Positions 41,606 to 53,091 of a stretch of 64,000 nt of DNA are shown here, in pieces (position 1 is the first letter of the stretch; each line of letters opens with the position of its first letter). The position numbers and the translations under genes are program-made. Source of the stretch: Maratus speciosus (Eukaryota > Arthropoda > Arachnida > Araneae > Salticidae). Where the stretch lies: positions 157,290,761 to 157,354,760 of the forward strand of contig OZ010799.1 of assembly GCA_963932465.1 (NCBI GenBank), read 5' to 3'. Below the pieces are notes generated by a model that saw nothing but the letters and a program-made list of their open reading frames with translations, was not told the origin of the DNA and ran no database searches.

Positions 41606-44263
41606 ATGCATAGGAGATTCGGACACAGAGATATAAATGCTTTAAAGCAACTGCAAACTAAAAGTTTAGCAACAGGTTTTAATATGGAAAATTGTAAACA
41701 TGAAGTAATATGCGAAAGTTGCATAAAATGTAAATTAACAAATGCTCCGTATCCTACACAAGCTACAAACAAAGCTAGTAAAATTCTCGATTTGGTTCAT
41801 TCTGATGTATGTGGCCCGATGCCAACAGAAAGTATGGGAGGAAAGAAATTCTTTCTCACATTTACTGATGATTTCAGTAGATTTACAATGGTATTTCTTT
41901 TATCAAAGAAAAGTGAAGTCATCACTAAACTAAAAGAGCACGTAGCCATAACGAAAAATAAATTCGGTCGCAATATAAAGGAATTAAGAACTGACAACGG
42001 CGGGGAATATACCAGTGATGAGATAGAAAATTACTTAAAAGAAGCAGGTATACACCATCAGCTAACCGTGCCAAATTCTCCAGCTCAAAACGGTGTTTCG
42101 GAGAGGAAGAATCGTACACTAGTTGAAATGACGCGATGCCTGTTATCGGAAGCGAAACTACCTCAGAAGTTTTGGGGTGAAGCTCTAAATACAGCGGTAT
42201 ACTTAACTAATCGACTCCCCACGAAAGCTCATAATTCTACTCCATACCAATTATGGACAAATAAAATACCGGATTTAAGCAACATTAGAATGTTTGGCTG
42301 CAAAGCTTACGCTTATCTCGACAAATCCCAAAGAGGAAAACTTGATGATAAAGCGATTGAAGGAATTTTTGTCGGTTACGACAATAGATCTAAAAGTTAT
42401 AGGATCTATACTGGTAATAATAAAATTATACGAGCAAGAACCGTCAGATTTCTAGAAAACTTTAATTCAAACACAACACCAAATTTAAATCTGAAAAATG
42501 ATAGCGAAGTTCAGAAACAACCCGAAAAAGCAGGGGAAAATTCCTCAGAAATTATAATAAGTATGCAGGAAGAAAAACAAACAGACAGTGAGGAAAATAC
42601 ATCAAATGAACCTAGAAGATCGCAAAGATCGAATAGAGGTGTTCCACCAGACAGACTCGCATACATTACTAAAGAAAATAAAATTATAGAGCCGAAAAAT
42701 TTCGAAGATATTAAAAATCTAAACAATCCACATGAGAAAAACCAATGGTACGAAGCAACTAGTGAAGAAATTGCTTCATTAATAAAAAATAACACCTGGG
42801 ATCTAGTTGATCCTCCACCAGGCGTAAAAGTAATTGGAAATAAGTGGGTTTTTACGGTTAAATATAATTCAAATGGAGAAATTAATAAATACAAAGCGCG
42901 TTTGGTAGCGAAGGGCTATTCTCAAAAATTTGGTAGTGACTATTTTGAAACCTTTGCACCAGTAGTAGCCTATACAACGCTAAGAGCATTTCTAGCGTGT
43001 GCAGCTCACAAAAACTTAAATGTAAACCATTTAGATATTAAAACCGCGTTTCTCCATGGAAATTTAGAAGAAGTTGTTTATATGTCGCAACCAGAAGGAC
43101 ATATTAAACCGGGTGAAGAAAATAAAGTATGTAAGCTAAGAAAGGCTATATATGGCCTAAAACAAGCAGCAAGAGCATGGAATATTAAAATAGCTGAAAG
43201 TTTAAACAAACTAGGTTTTGTGCAAAGCACCGCTGATCCATGTCTCTTCACACGAGAAACTAACGGAAATAAAACTTATATCATCATTTATGTCGACGAT
43301 CTGTTAATTTCAGGAGATACTAAGGAAATAAATGAAATAATGAAACAACTTAGTAAAGAATACGAAGTGAAAAATTTAGGTATGGTAAATTACTACTTAG
43401 GCATAAACATAAAAAGAATTAAAGAAGGAACTTATGCACTCGATCAGGAAAATAAAATAAAAGAACTGATTGAAAAATTTAATTTAAAGGACTCTAAACC
43501 TTGTGATACTCCGATGGAGGCAGGTTACTTAAACTTAGATGACGATGAAAATTTACTACCTAATAATCATAAGTATAGACAAGCCATAGGGGCATTGCTA
43601 TACATAGCTACGATAACTCGTCCAGATATTTCAGCGGCTATTAACATCCTTAGTCGCAGAAATGAGAAACCAAGAGAAAAAGACTGGAGGGCAGTCAAGA
43701 GGGTTATAAGATATTTAAAAACAACACAAGAATTAAAATTAGTTATAAGCAACGAATATGATCCGATTCTGACGACATTTGCAGATTCAGATTGGGCAGG
43801 AGATAAAAGTGATCGAAAATCAACCACAGGAAATTTAAGTAAATTAGGAAATGCAGCGATTTCCTGGTCAACAAAAAAGCAAAACTCAGTTGCATTATCA
43901 TCTGCTGAGGCTGAGTATATTTCCGCAGCCACATCAGCACAAGAAACCATATGGTTGATAAAGCTATTAAAGGATCTAGATTTAAACCAAAACCTACCAA
44001 TTATTCTGTATGAGGATAATGTGTCATGCATCAAGATGACTCAAAATTATAAACATCATTCAAAAACAAAGCACGTGGATATCAAATTTAATTCAATTAA
44101 AGATTTACGAGAGAAGGGAATCATAGAATTAGAATATTGTCCCAGTAAGGAAATGACTGCAGACATCTTTACGAAGCCCCTTCCCAAACCTGACTTTATC
44201 AAACACAGAGACAACTTGAACTTAAGAACTATTGCAACTTCAGAAATCAAGCAGGGGTGTTAG
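41606..44263 (+). CDS. pol: Copia Pol: integrase, reverse transcriptase and RNase H
   Basis: 885 residues, intact. Zinc domain H2-x4-H7 with C36-x2-C39. Integrase catalytic triad D67 (HSDVCGPM), D130 (RTDNGGEY) and E166 (SERKNRT), i.e. D-x62-D-x35-E. Reverse transcriptase (about residues 405-650) with D477 (DIKTAFLHG), YGLKQAARAW and YVDD at 562-565. RNase H with D727 (DSDWAG), E768 (SSAEAEY) and D804 (YEDN). The tail has TADIFTKPL, typical of copia. The frame is open upstream of this Met without another start, through pre-integrase sequence (GNLYEVDLYKH) back into the 5' LTR at about 41447. The true N-terminus of the mature polyprotein is therefore missing, along with Gag and the aspartic protease. 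The stop lies just inside the 3' LTR. Such a copy could express active enzymes but would need Gag and protease from another copy. The class assignment is firm; present activity is unknown. Confidence 0.95.
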   Translation: MHRRFGHRDINALKQLQTKSLATGFNMENCKHEVICESCIKCKLTNAPYPTQATNKASKILDLVHSDVCGPMPTESMGGKKFFLTFTDDFSRFTMVFLLSKKSEVITKLKEHVAITKNKFGRNIKELRTDNGGEYTSDEIENYLKEAGIHHQLTVPNSPAQNGVSERKNRTLVEMTRCLLSEAKLPQKFWGEALNTAVYLTNRLPTKAHNSTPYQLWTNKIPDLSNIRMFGCKAYAYLDKSQRGKLDDKAIEGIFVGYDNRSKSYRIYTGNNKIIRARTVRFLENFNSNTTPNLNLKNDSEVQKQPEKAGENSSEIIISMQEEKQTDSEENTSNEPRRSQRSNRGVPPDRLAYITKENKIIEPKNFEDIKNLNNPHEKNQWYEATSEEIASLIKNNTWDLVDPPPGVKVIGNKWVFTVKYNSNGEINKYKARLVAKGYSQKFGSDYFETFAPVVAYTTLRAFLACAAHKNLNVNHLDIKTAFLHGNLEEVVYMSQPEGHIKPGEENKVCKLRKAIYGLKQAARAWNIKIAESLNKLGFVQSTADPCLFTRETNGNKTYIIIYVDDLLISGDTKEINEIMKQLSKEYEVKNLGMVNYYLGINIKRIKEGTYALDQENKIKELIEKFNLKDSKPCDTPMEAGYLNLDDDENLLPNNHKYRQAIGALLYIATITRPDISAAINILSRRNEKPREKDWRAVKRVIRYLKTTQELKLVISNEYDPILTTFADSDWAGDKSDRKSTTGNLSKLGNAAISWSTKKQNSVALSSAEAEYISAATSAQETIWLIKLLKDLDLNQNLPIILYEDNVSCIKMTQNYKHHSKTKHVDIKFNSIKDLREKGIIELEYCPSKEMTADIFTKPLPKPDFIKHRDNLNLRTIATSEIKQGC

Positions 44264-44511
44264 AAAGTGAATAATGATTTACCGAAATTGCAAGACATGG
44301 TGAAATAATTACAGCTGTGTTTCAAGATTGCATTTGATAGATGAAATCTTATTTTATCTGAGTGAAAAGCAACTACCCATTTCTCCCTCTTTACACGTGC
44401 AGAGAGAAAAAAAAAGGAATTTCCAACATCTGGTATACATAAAAGTGTTGCACAACGAGATGCAATAAGAAAGACTAATGAACTGAAAACTTTTCTTTCT
44501 TTTTTTAGTCA
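44258..44511 (+). repeat. 3' LTR of the copia element
   Basis: Identical to the 5' LTR except at 44363. Overlaps the last codons of Pol. Confidence 0.88.
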
Positions 44512-45430
44512 GTCTCTAAATATATGCCCTAAGCAAAACACGCAGTGTGTCTGCGCTCTGAAAAATCTTAAAGAAATAATATGTTAATTAAATATATAAC
44601 TTTGAATGTAAATTTAATTTTAACTTTATCTATGTTAATTTAATTAAATAGTGTAGTCCTGTGATCCTGTGCCCTCTTTTGTTACTGAGTGGAATATTTT
44701 CGTGCTGATTCACTTTGGATTTTTATAGCAGGTTGGATTACCTTACGCGGATTCAATCAACGCTGAAAATAAAGGTAGGAGCATGCCAATTTTATCTTTC
44801 TCCTTTTTTTGTGAAGATGTTAAAAGGGAAAACATTATTTTCTAAATATAATTCATGAAGAGAAGCTCAGTTATTTAACTGCCGTGATTTCACAATAAAA
44901 ATTCAACAAGGAGGCCATATACGAATGGGTTAACCCTTTAGCTGTCGGTGTCCACAAAAAAGGACACCTAATTTTAATTCCAAAACTGACAAACGGCACC
45001 AAGAATATTCAAGTGAAATTTTTCTTTTATAAAACACGGGAACATACGCAAGTTTTTATTTTCTAATAAATTCGTTTGTAAATTCAGGTGTCAGCCCATT
45101 ATTTCATCATTTTACAAGCAGACTTACTGCGCACCGGAAAAGGTTAAGATGAAATTTTCTGATATATCCAAAGTGCTCTATTAACTTTTCTTTCTTTCTT
45201 AGTGGAAGAAAGACATAAATAAGAAAACCCCTCAGATGAATTCAGTGCAAGGAATCGATAGCTATTATTTTCGAATACGGTCGACAGATAGAAAGGGAAT
45301 ACTTCCTTTTACTTTATTTATGAAAGAATGTGAAAATGTTTATTAAAGAATGGTTAAAAATTGACTGATAAATTTTATTTTTACATGCAAAAGCCAGGTT
45401 GTGTTAAATAAAAATTGTGCAGTAAAGTCA
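44512..45430. other. Downstream flank of the copia element
   Basis: Mostly unpatterned. At 44931-44980 TTAACCCTTTAGCTGTCGG is followed by a hairpin GGTGTCC / GGACACC around an A-run, reminiscent of TTAA-element ends, but no partner end was found. Confidence 0.45.
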
Positions 45431-46130
45431 ATTCCCTGTTATTCTATTATTTTACACTATATTTAGAAAAAAATTAGAATAAAAGTAATATTACATTAAC
45501 ATAAGAAATTTTCATTTGATTTTGAACTGATAATGATTTAATTTAAATTTATTTGTCTAATAAATAACACTCTTTTAAGTTTTTTAAAAAATAATAATAA
45601 ATAAATATAAATCTCAGATACAAAATAATTTAAGATAAGATTTTTAAAAAAAGAACTAAAATTGTATTAGATTTGTAAACCAAATTTGCCGATAAATATA
45701 TTACAATATATTAAAACATTTTAGAAGAAAAGTAAGCTCGCATTAATAAAAGTAATTTCCATTAGATTTAGAACTATTAATTATTTAAATTGATTTATCT
45801 AAGATATAACGCTCTCTTAATTTAGCTTAAAAATAAAAATAAATAAATAAAAATCTCAGATAAACAATAATTTGCAATAAGGGGGAAAAAATGCTAAAAT
45901 TTTACTAGATATGAAAAACCAAATTTCTCGATAAGTATATTGTAATATATTTTTTTAAAAATTAGAAGAAGAGTAATATTACATTAATAAAAGCAATTTC
46001 CATTTGATTTTGAACTATTAATGATTTAATTTAGATTTATTTGTTTAATAAATGATTCTCTCTTAACGAAGTTTAAAATTAAAAAAATAAATAACTAAAA
46101 ATCTCAGATAAAAAATAATTAAGATAAGAT

Positions 46131-47841
46131 AAACTAGTTGGATGTGCCAATCCCAAAACTTTCTTCTATCTTATACATCTTAATATTTCAAAACCTAGTT
46201 ACACATGTTAATACTTCAATATTATTAGTTCAATACTATACCAACTTTGATTTTCATCTTAAATTTCTGCTCAAGTCAATTAAACGGACTAAAAACGAGT
46301 TAATCTATATCATGATATTTGTTAAAATTATTAATTTTTCCTTATTCTGTTGTTATCAGCTGTTTGCGAATAGCCAGCTTAGCAGGAAGCGAGTTCCCGC
46401 CGCTGCATGAGCCGCCGATGCACAATAGAACTACGAACAATCAAGAAAAGTATACAAAAATCGCTAGCACGGAGCCCCTTTACCGCGCAATATTTCCAAA
46501 TTCAAGGAGGATCTGTTGGCCAAAGCCAAAAACAAGCACAAACATTTTGGTTCAATTGTATGCATCATTTTATACGCTGTTCGATGGTACAATAATGAAA
46601 ATGGCACAGAGATCGGAATTATAGCACCCCCTCCTTTCGGAATTTTTTCAAGTTCAGGGAGGACTTGTTTGCCATAGCCAGAAACATGCACAAAAAATTT
46701 GGTTCAATTATATGGATAACTTCATACACTTTTGGATGGTACAATAATGAAAATGGTACAGACATCGCAATTATAGTGCCCCCTACCGGCAGAATTTTTC
46801 CAAATTCAGGGAGGACCTTCGTGACATGACCAAAAATAAACACATAAAATTTGGTTCAATTCTATGCATAACTTCATACACTTTTCGACTGTACAATATT
46901 CAAAATGGCACAAAAATTGTACAAAAATCGCTATTACAGCGCCCTCTACGAACGATTTTTTTTACAAATTAAGGGAGGACCTCCTTGCCATAGCCAAGAA
47001 CTTAAAAATTTTTTTTGGTTCAATTCTATGCGTAACTTCATACACTTTTCGATGGTACAATATTCAAAATCGCACAAAAATTGCTATTACAGCGCCCCCT
47101 AACGGCGAATTTTTTACAAATTCAGGGAGGACCTGCTTGCCATATCCAAAAACTTAAAATAAAAATTTGGTTTAATTCTATGCATAACTTCATACACTTT
47201 TCGATGGTACAATATTCAAAATCGCACAAAGTTCGCATTTACAGCGCCCCCTACCGGCAATTTTTTTCCAAATTCAGGGAGGACCTGCTTGCCATAGCCA
47301 AAAACTTAAAATAAAAAGTTGGTTCAATTCTATGCATAACTTCATACACTTTTCGATGGTACAATATTCAAAATCGCACAAAGTTCGCATTTACAGCGCC
47401 CCCTACCGGCAAATTTTTTCCAAATTCAGGGAGGACCTGCTTGTCATATCCAAAAACTTAAAATAAAAATTTGGTTCAATTCTATGCATAACTCCATACA
47501 CTTTTGAATGGTACAATATTCAAAATCGCACAAAAATTGTTATATCAGCGCCCCCTACCGGCGAATTTTTTCCAAATTCCGGGAGGACCTGCTTGCCATA
47601 GCCTAAAACTTCTAATAAAATTTTGGTTTAATTCTATACATAACTTCATACACTTTTTGATGGTACAATGGCGACAGACAGACGGACAGACGGACGGACG
47701 GACACACAGACAGACAGACATTTTCTATAAACATGTTTTTTGGAATCTCTGACCCCTAAAACATGCAAATACGTCGAAAACCGGAAGTCGAAAAAAATTT
47801 CGATTACAATACTTTCTTCTATTGAAGATAGAAGAAAGTAA
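46131..47841 (+). mobile_element. Helentron/DINE-like element H2
   Basis: Starts AAACTAGTTGGATGTG right after TTAAGATAAGAT of the satellite unit and ends with the ACTTTCTTCTAT / ATAGAAGAAAGT hairpin plus GAAAGTAA. It is the opposite-strand twin of H1 about 24 kb away, with the same order of blocks and the same central array. Because it sits in a repeat with known phase, its boundaries are certain to within a few bases. Confidence 0.7.
46450..47672. repeat. Central tandem array of H2 (~152-bp units)
   Basis: GTACAAT anchors recur near 46584, 46737, 46890, 47053, 47203, 47358, 47510 and 47662. Units are reverse complements of those in H1 and carry AGCGCCCCCTACCGGC. The two units nearest the middle (about 47200-47500) are nearly identical. 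Confidence 0.9.
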
Positions 47842-48319
47842 AAATAAATAAATAAATAAAATTTTACTAGATTTGATAAACAAAATTTGCCGACAAATAT
47901 ATTACAATGTATTTTGAAAAAACTTAGAAGAAAATTTATACTACAGTGGTAAAAGCAATTTCCTTTTGATTTTCAACGTTTACTGATTTAATTTAAATTT
48001 ATTTGTCCAATAAATAACGCACTTTTAAATAAGTTTAAAACTAAAAATTAAATTGATAAAGATCTCAGATAAAATTTTATTATTTTTGATAAACCAAATT
48101 TGCCGATAAATATATTACAATATGTTTATAAAAATTTAGATGGAAAGTAATATTACGTTAATAAAAGCAATTTCCATTTGATTTTGAACTGTTAATGATT
48201 TAAATTTAATTTAATTGTTTAATGAAAAACGCTCTATTAACTAAGTTTAAAATTTAAAAAATGAACAAATAAATAAATAAATAAAAATCTCAGATGCAAA
48301 ATAATTTAAGATAAGATTA

Positions 48320-49416
48320 AAACTGGACGGATGTGGCAATCCCAAACCTTTCTTCTATCTCATTCATGTTAGTACTTCCTGAAAAATACAGCATAGCAAC
48401 GCCACTGCGTAAGATGATTTACGCCAAAATCTATTCAGCAACAACTTATGTCAACTTCTAACTGAATCTGAAGTTTCGTGAAAATCCGTGCATTAGCTTT
48501 TGAGCAGAGCTATGGCGGAAATCGTAAAAACGTCTGCATAGAAGTAGAAGCGCCGCCTGTTGGGCGATAAGCCAAAACCTGATAAGCAGCAACTTAAGTC
48601 AACTTGGTAACTGATTCTGAAGTTTGATTAAAATCCGTGCATTACTTCTTGAGATAAAACTGTTTCGGGAATCAGGATAAATGCATCATAGCAGCGCCAC
48701 CTATTGGGCAATTTCCACCAAAGCGTAGTCAGCGCCAACTCATATCAAGGACTAACTGAATCTGAAGTTTCATAAAAATCCGTGCATTAGTTCTTGAGAT
48801 AGGGTCATTGCGGAAATCGTAAAAAATGCAGCTTAGCAGCGCCACCTGTTGGGCGATTTATACCAAAACGTAGTTAGTGCCAACTGATATCAAGGGCTAA
48901 CAGAATCTGAAGTTTGATGAAAATCCAAGCATTAGTTTTTGAGATAGAGCCCTTGCGGAAATCGTGAAAAATGCTGTATAGCAGGCCACCTGGTGGACGA
49001 TTTACACCAAATCGTAGTAAACACCAAGTCATATCAAGGACTAACTGAATCTGAAGTTTCATAAAATCCGTCCATTAGTTCTTGAGATAGAGTCATTCCG
49101 GAAATCATAAAAAATGGAGCATAGCAGCGCCATCTGTTGAGCGATTTGCACCAAAAACTAATCAGAACCAATTTACATCAGGGACTAACTGAATACAAAT
49201 TTTTATTAAATTCTGTGCATTAGTTCTTGAGATAGAGCCGCCACAAAATTTGTGTCACACCCAGACACACAGACAGACAGACTCACATACAAAGATTTTG
49301 TAAAAACATGTTTTTCGGGATCTCTGACCCCTAAAATGTGTAAATTCGTCGGAAATCGGAATTCGAAAAGTTTCATGAATCCAATACTTTCTTCTTGTAG
49401 AGATAGAAGAAAGTAA
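48320..49416 (+). mobile_element. Helentron/DINE-like element H3
   Basis: Starts AAACTGGACGGATGTGGCAA directly after TTAAGATAAGATT of a satellite unit, the same position used by H2. The central array has a ~144-bp period (GCGCCACCTGTTGGG-type cores near 48396, 48550, 48694, 48839, 48983 and 49127). It then has CACAGACAGACAGAC, TTTTTCGGGATCTCTGACCC and a hairpin ACTTTCTTCT / AGAAGAAAGT with a 9-nt loop. It groups with H4 by array type. Confidence 0.7.
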
Positions 49417-49617
49417 TAAATATATTACTGAAATTTTACTAGATCTGATAAACCAAATTTGACGATAAATGCATTACAATATATATATATATTTTTTTAA
49501 ATAGCAGAAAAGTAATATTACATTAATAAAAGCAATTTCCATTTGATTTTGAACTGTTAACAATTTAATTTAAATTTATTTGCCTAATAAATAATACTCT
49601 CTTAATTGAGTTTAAAA

Positions 49618-49653
<36 letters not shown>

Positions 49654-49870
49654 CAGATACCAAATAATTTAAGATAAGATTTTAAAAAAAAACTAAGATT
49701 TTACTAGACTTAATAAGTCAAATTTGCAGATAAATATATTACAATACATTTAAAAAAAAAAAAAAAAATAGAGGTAATATTACATTAATAAAAGCAATTT
49801 CCATTTGATTTTCAACTGTTAATGACTTAATTTAAATTTATTTGCATAATAAATAAGGCTTTTTTAACTA

Positions 49871-50760
49871 CACTGGTTATCAAAAATTAAGGAAAAGTCA
49901 CAAAATGCTAATTTTTAAATACGCGAATTCTCAAAAGGAAGTAATATAATTTGAATAATTACTATCTCTGCAGAACAGCTAGTCCATATAACATCTCATT
50001 CAGGTCACACATGGTCACAAGAGTCACAGTCACTACGGCGAAACAAAAAATAGGAAATTCCATACGTCTCTTTTATGAGTCTCAAATGACTACTATATGT
50101 GACTCCACTGACAGGTCACTGTGACTGCTGCTTTGTGGCGAGTCACCAGGTGACTTTGCAATGTCGTTTCATTGAGACTCTCGTCTGACTCTCATCTGGA
50201 GATCCAATTTCAAAGTCATTGTGCACGTTGCATTATGATAAATCACCAAATAATGTCACATTAAAGTCATATGGTGACTTTCTGTCACATGACTTTGTCA
50301 AATGGTGACAGAGACCCTACTGTAAAAGCACCACTGTGAAAAGTGGTGAAAAGTCGCCATGTGACTTTAATATGACATTATTTGGTGATTTATCATAATG
50401 CAACGTTCACAATGACTTTGAAATTGAGTCTCCAGATGAGAGTCACACGAGAGTCTCAATGAAATGACATTGTAAAGTCACCTGGTAACTCGCCACAAAG
50501 CAGCAATCACAGTGACATGTCAGTGGAGTCACATATAGTAGTCATTTGAGACTCATAAAAGAGACGTATGGAATTTCCTATTTTTTGTTTCGCCGTAGTG
50601 ACTGTGACTATTGTGACCATGTGTGACCTGAATGAGATGTTATATGGACTAGCTGTTCTGCAGGAATAGTAATCATTCGAATTATATTACTTCCTTTTGA
50701 GTATTCCCGTATTTAAAAATTGGCATTTTGTGACTTTTCCTTAATTTTTGATAACCAGTG
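49871..50760. mobile_element. Foldback F2: second GTCAC-patterned hairpin element
   Basis: TA at 49869-49870 and 50761-50762. Ends CACTGGTTATCAAAAATTAA and its mirror. Same arm content as F1 (ACAGTCACTACGGYGAARCA, AATAGGAAATTCCATAC) over about 410 bp per arm, with a ~70-bp unpaired centre near 50,315. It interrupts the satellite array after CTTTTTTAAC. Confidence 0.82.
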
Positions 50761-51599
50761 TATTTAAAATTAAAAAAATAAATAAATAAACTGAAATTTT
50801 ACTAGATTTGATAAACCACATTTGCCGATAAATGTATTACAATATGTATTTTTAAAAAATAGAAGAAAAATAATATTACATTAATAAAAACAATTTCCAT
50901 TTGATTTTGAACTGTTAATTAATATAATTTAAATTTATTTGTCTCAGAAATAACTCTCTTTTAACTAAGTTTATATGTAAATAATTAATTAAATAAAAAT
51001 TTCAGATACTAAATAATTTAAGATAAGTTAAAAAAAAAAATAAGAAGAACATTTTACTGGATTTGATAAACCAAAATTACCGATAAATATATTAGAATAT
51101 ATTTAATACATTTTAGAAGAAAAGTAATATTACATTAATAATAGCAAATTCCATTTGATTTTGAGCTGATAAATGATTTAATTTAAATTTATCTGTCTAA
51201 TAAATAAGGATCTCTTAACTAAGTTTAAAACTTTAAAAAAAATTAATTAATTAATAAAAATCTCAGATAAAAATTAATTCCCGTTGAAAAAAAAAAATTA
51301 CTAAAATTTTACTAGATTTGATAAACCAAATTTACCGATAAATATTACAATATATTTTTTATAAAAATTAGAAGAAAAGCAATATTACATTAATAAAAGG
51401 TATTTCCATTTGATTTTGAACTGTTAATGATTTAATTTAAATTAATTTGTCTAATAAATAACGTTCACTTAAATAATAATAATAATAATAAAAATAAGCT
51501 AATAAAAATCTCATATATGAAGTAATTTAAGATAAGTTAAAAAAAAAAAAAATACTCGATTTGATAAACCAAATTTTCTAAATTTTACTAGATTTTAAA

Positions 51600-53091
51600 G
51601 AGCTCTTCCTTTTACGTGGATTCTATTCTTGATTATTTGCATTATTTGCGATTTGTCGTCAAACCTGGAGTATAATTGTTATTAAATTTATGCAAGAAAA
51701 AAGGTGTATGCAAAATATTTTACTCTTAAAATACAGAAATAAGTAAATAAAAGAAAATAATTTTGTTATGTCAAAACAAATATCAACATTAATAATCAAA
51801 ATTCTACACTTATGATTCTCTAACTACTTTTTCCTTACAAAGTTTGCCATCTCATAGTCCAATTAAATAATAATAATGATAATAATAAATTGAAATCATA
51901 TAAAAAGTTCTGTGAAATTTACATTTCTATTAATTACTCACTAGGATCATATATTTTGAAAGATGCTATATAATATTTTTGTGAAATTTTAAAATGCCGA
52001 GATTTTTATATGTTCAAAAATATGATTTTTAAAATTATAGTTACGTTTTAATGTTGAATTAAACAGTTGCAATTGAAAAAAGTTTTAAAAAATGAGTTTT
52101 TTGAAAATTTTTTGCCAGTCAGATAATTTTTTTATTAGTATTAAATAGTATTTAAAAAAAAAATTCACAATAATTTGGATTTTGGATATTAAACTTTACT
52201 TTCACAGTTAGTTAGTAGATGGCAGCACCAACAAAGTCAAATTTATTTCTCTAAAGTTTTGTTAGAAAAAGTTTATGTTTACAAACAACAACTTTTACCG
52301 CTGTCACCGTTTTATTTTAATTGCAAAACGCTATTGCGTTAAATATGTTAAATATGTTTTGCAATAAAATAAATAGAAGTGCTTTATCTGTCTCTCAGAA
52401 AAGTTGAAATAGATAGAAAAATAAAAAGTTTTAAATGAGTTATGTTATAATGAAAAATCTTGATAATACTTTTAATAATGGCTTACACAGGTGCGTTCGT
52501 TGAATGTACTTTAAGGAAACTTTTTATATATATATATGCTTTTTTTTTCTAAACAAGTAGCACTAGCACTATATTTCAATATGCACACCAATTTCAACAC
52601 CGAAATGCAACTTTTTATGCTAACATTTATTTGTTACTGAACAGATGATATAGAGTATTTTTAAAAAGAATTTGATTATTCAATGTGCGCATAAAATTTT
52701 TCAAAATTTAGAAATGTTCAAAATTTTCAATTTTGAGAAATCAGCATTTTAAGTGTAAACAACTGTTTAAATATATAGTTTATTTGCAAATATAAAAGCT
52801 TATATCACTGCGAAGAAGCGTCAGCATTGAAAAATTATTTTTGCGTCAGTTCAATTTGAGAATTTAATTTCATAATTCACCAAATTAAAAATATTGATTT
52901 GTAGTCGAATTTTGGGATTTTGAAAGTCCATTGTCCCCTTAGCCCATACTTGCCAACTTCGAACAAAATACATTTCGAATCAGAAATGCTTTTAGGAAAT
53001 GAATTCAAATAGATTTCATAGAGAAACGGGATATTCAGTGGCACCAACCTATAGGGGTCCGCGGGGAGCCAGCCCACTCGACAGGGGCAAA
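51600..53091. other. AT-rich stretch, nothing recognised
   Basis: No tandem structure, element ends or coding sequence could be supported. A short segment near 52945-53060 resembles the TGCCAAC..CGAACCAGAAA motif seen at 56880-57200. Confidence 0.5.

Larger units (their letters stand above)
41218..44511 (+). mobile_element. Ty1/copia retrotransposon lacking gag and protease
   Basis: Two 254-bp LTRs (41218-41471, 44258-44511) with TG...CA ends differ at a single base (A at 41323, T at 44363), so insertion is recent. The internal region is only ~2.8 kb and holds integrase, reverse transcriptase and RNase H. The space where gag and protease should be is replaced by ~40 bp of AGTCTT/AGTCAA repeats. 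No usual tRNA primer site is evident after the 5' LTR. The purine run AAGCAGGGG precedes the 3' LTR and could serve as the polypurine tract. Flanks AGGAG and GTCTC do not match, so no target duplication is visible. Confidence 0.85.
45430..51590. repeat. ~250-bp satellite array interrupted by three insertions
   Basis: TTTGATTTTGAACTGTTAAT-type anchors at 45515, 45762, 46003, 47965, 48177, 49542, 49804, 50900, 51154 and 51409. Adjacent spacings are 212-262 bp, mostly 240-255. Subtracting H2 gives 254 bp across that gap. Each unit contains ATTTTACTAGATTTGATAAA, CCGATAAATATATTACAATA, AATATTACATTAATAAAAGC and ATCTCAGATA..ATAATTTAAGATAAG. Units differ by substitutions and A-run length (A30 at 49621-49650). 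Confidence 0.85.

Noticed and set aside
41575..44250. Short frames opposite to or overlapping the copia Pol
   Set aside because: Shadows of the Pol frame without independent support.
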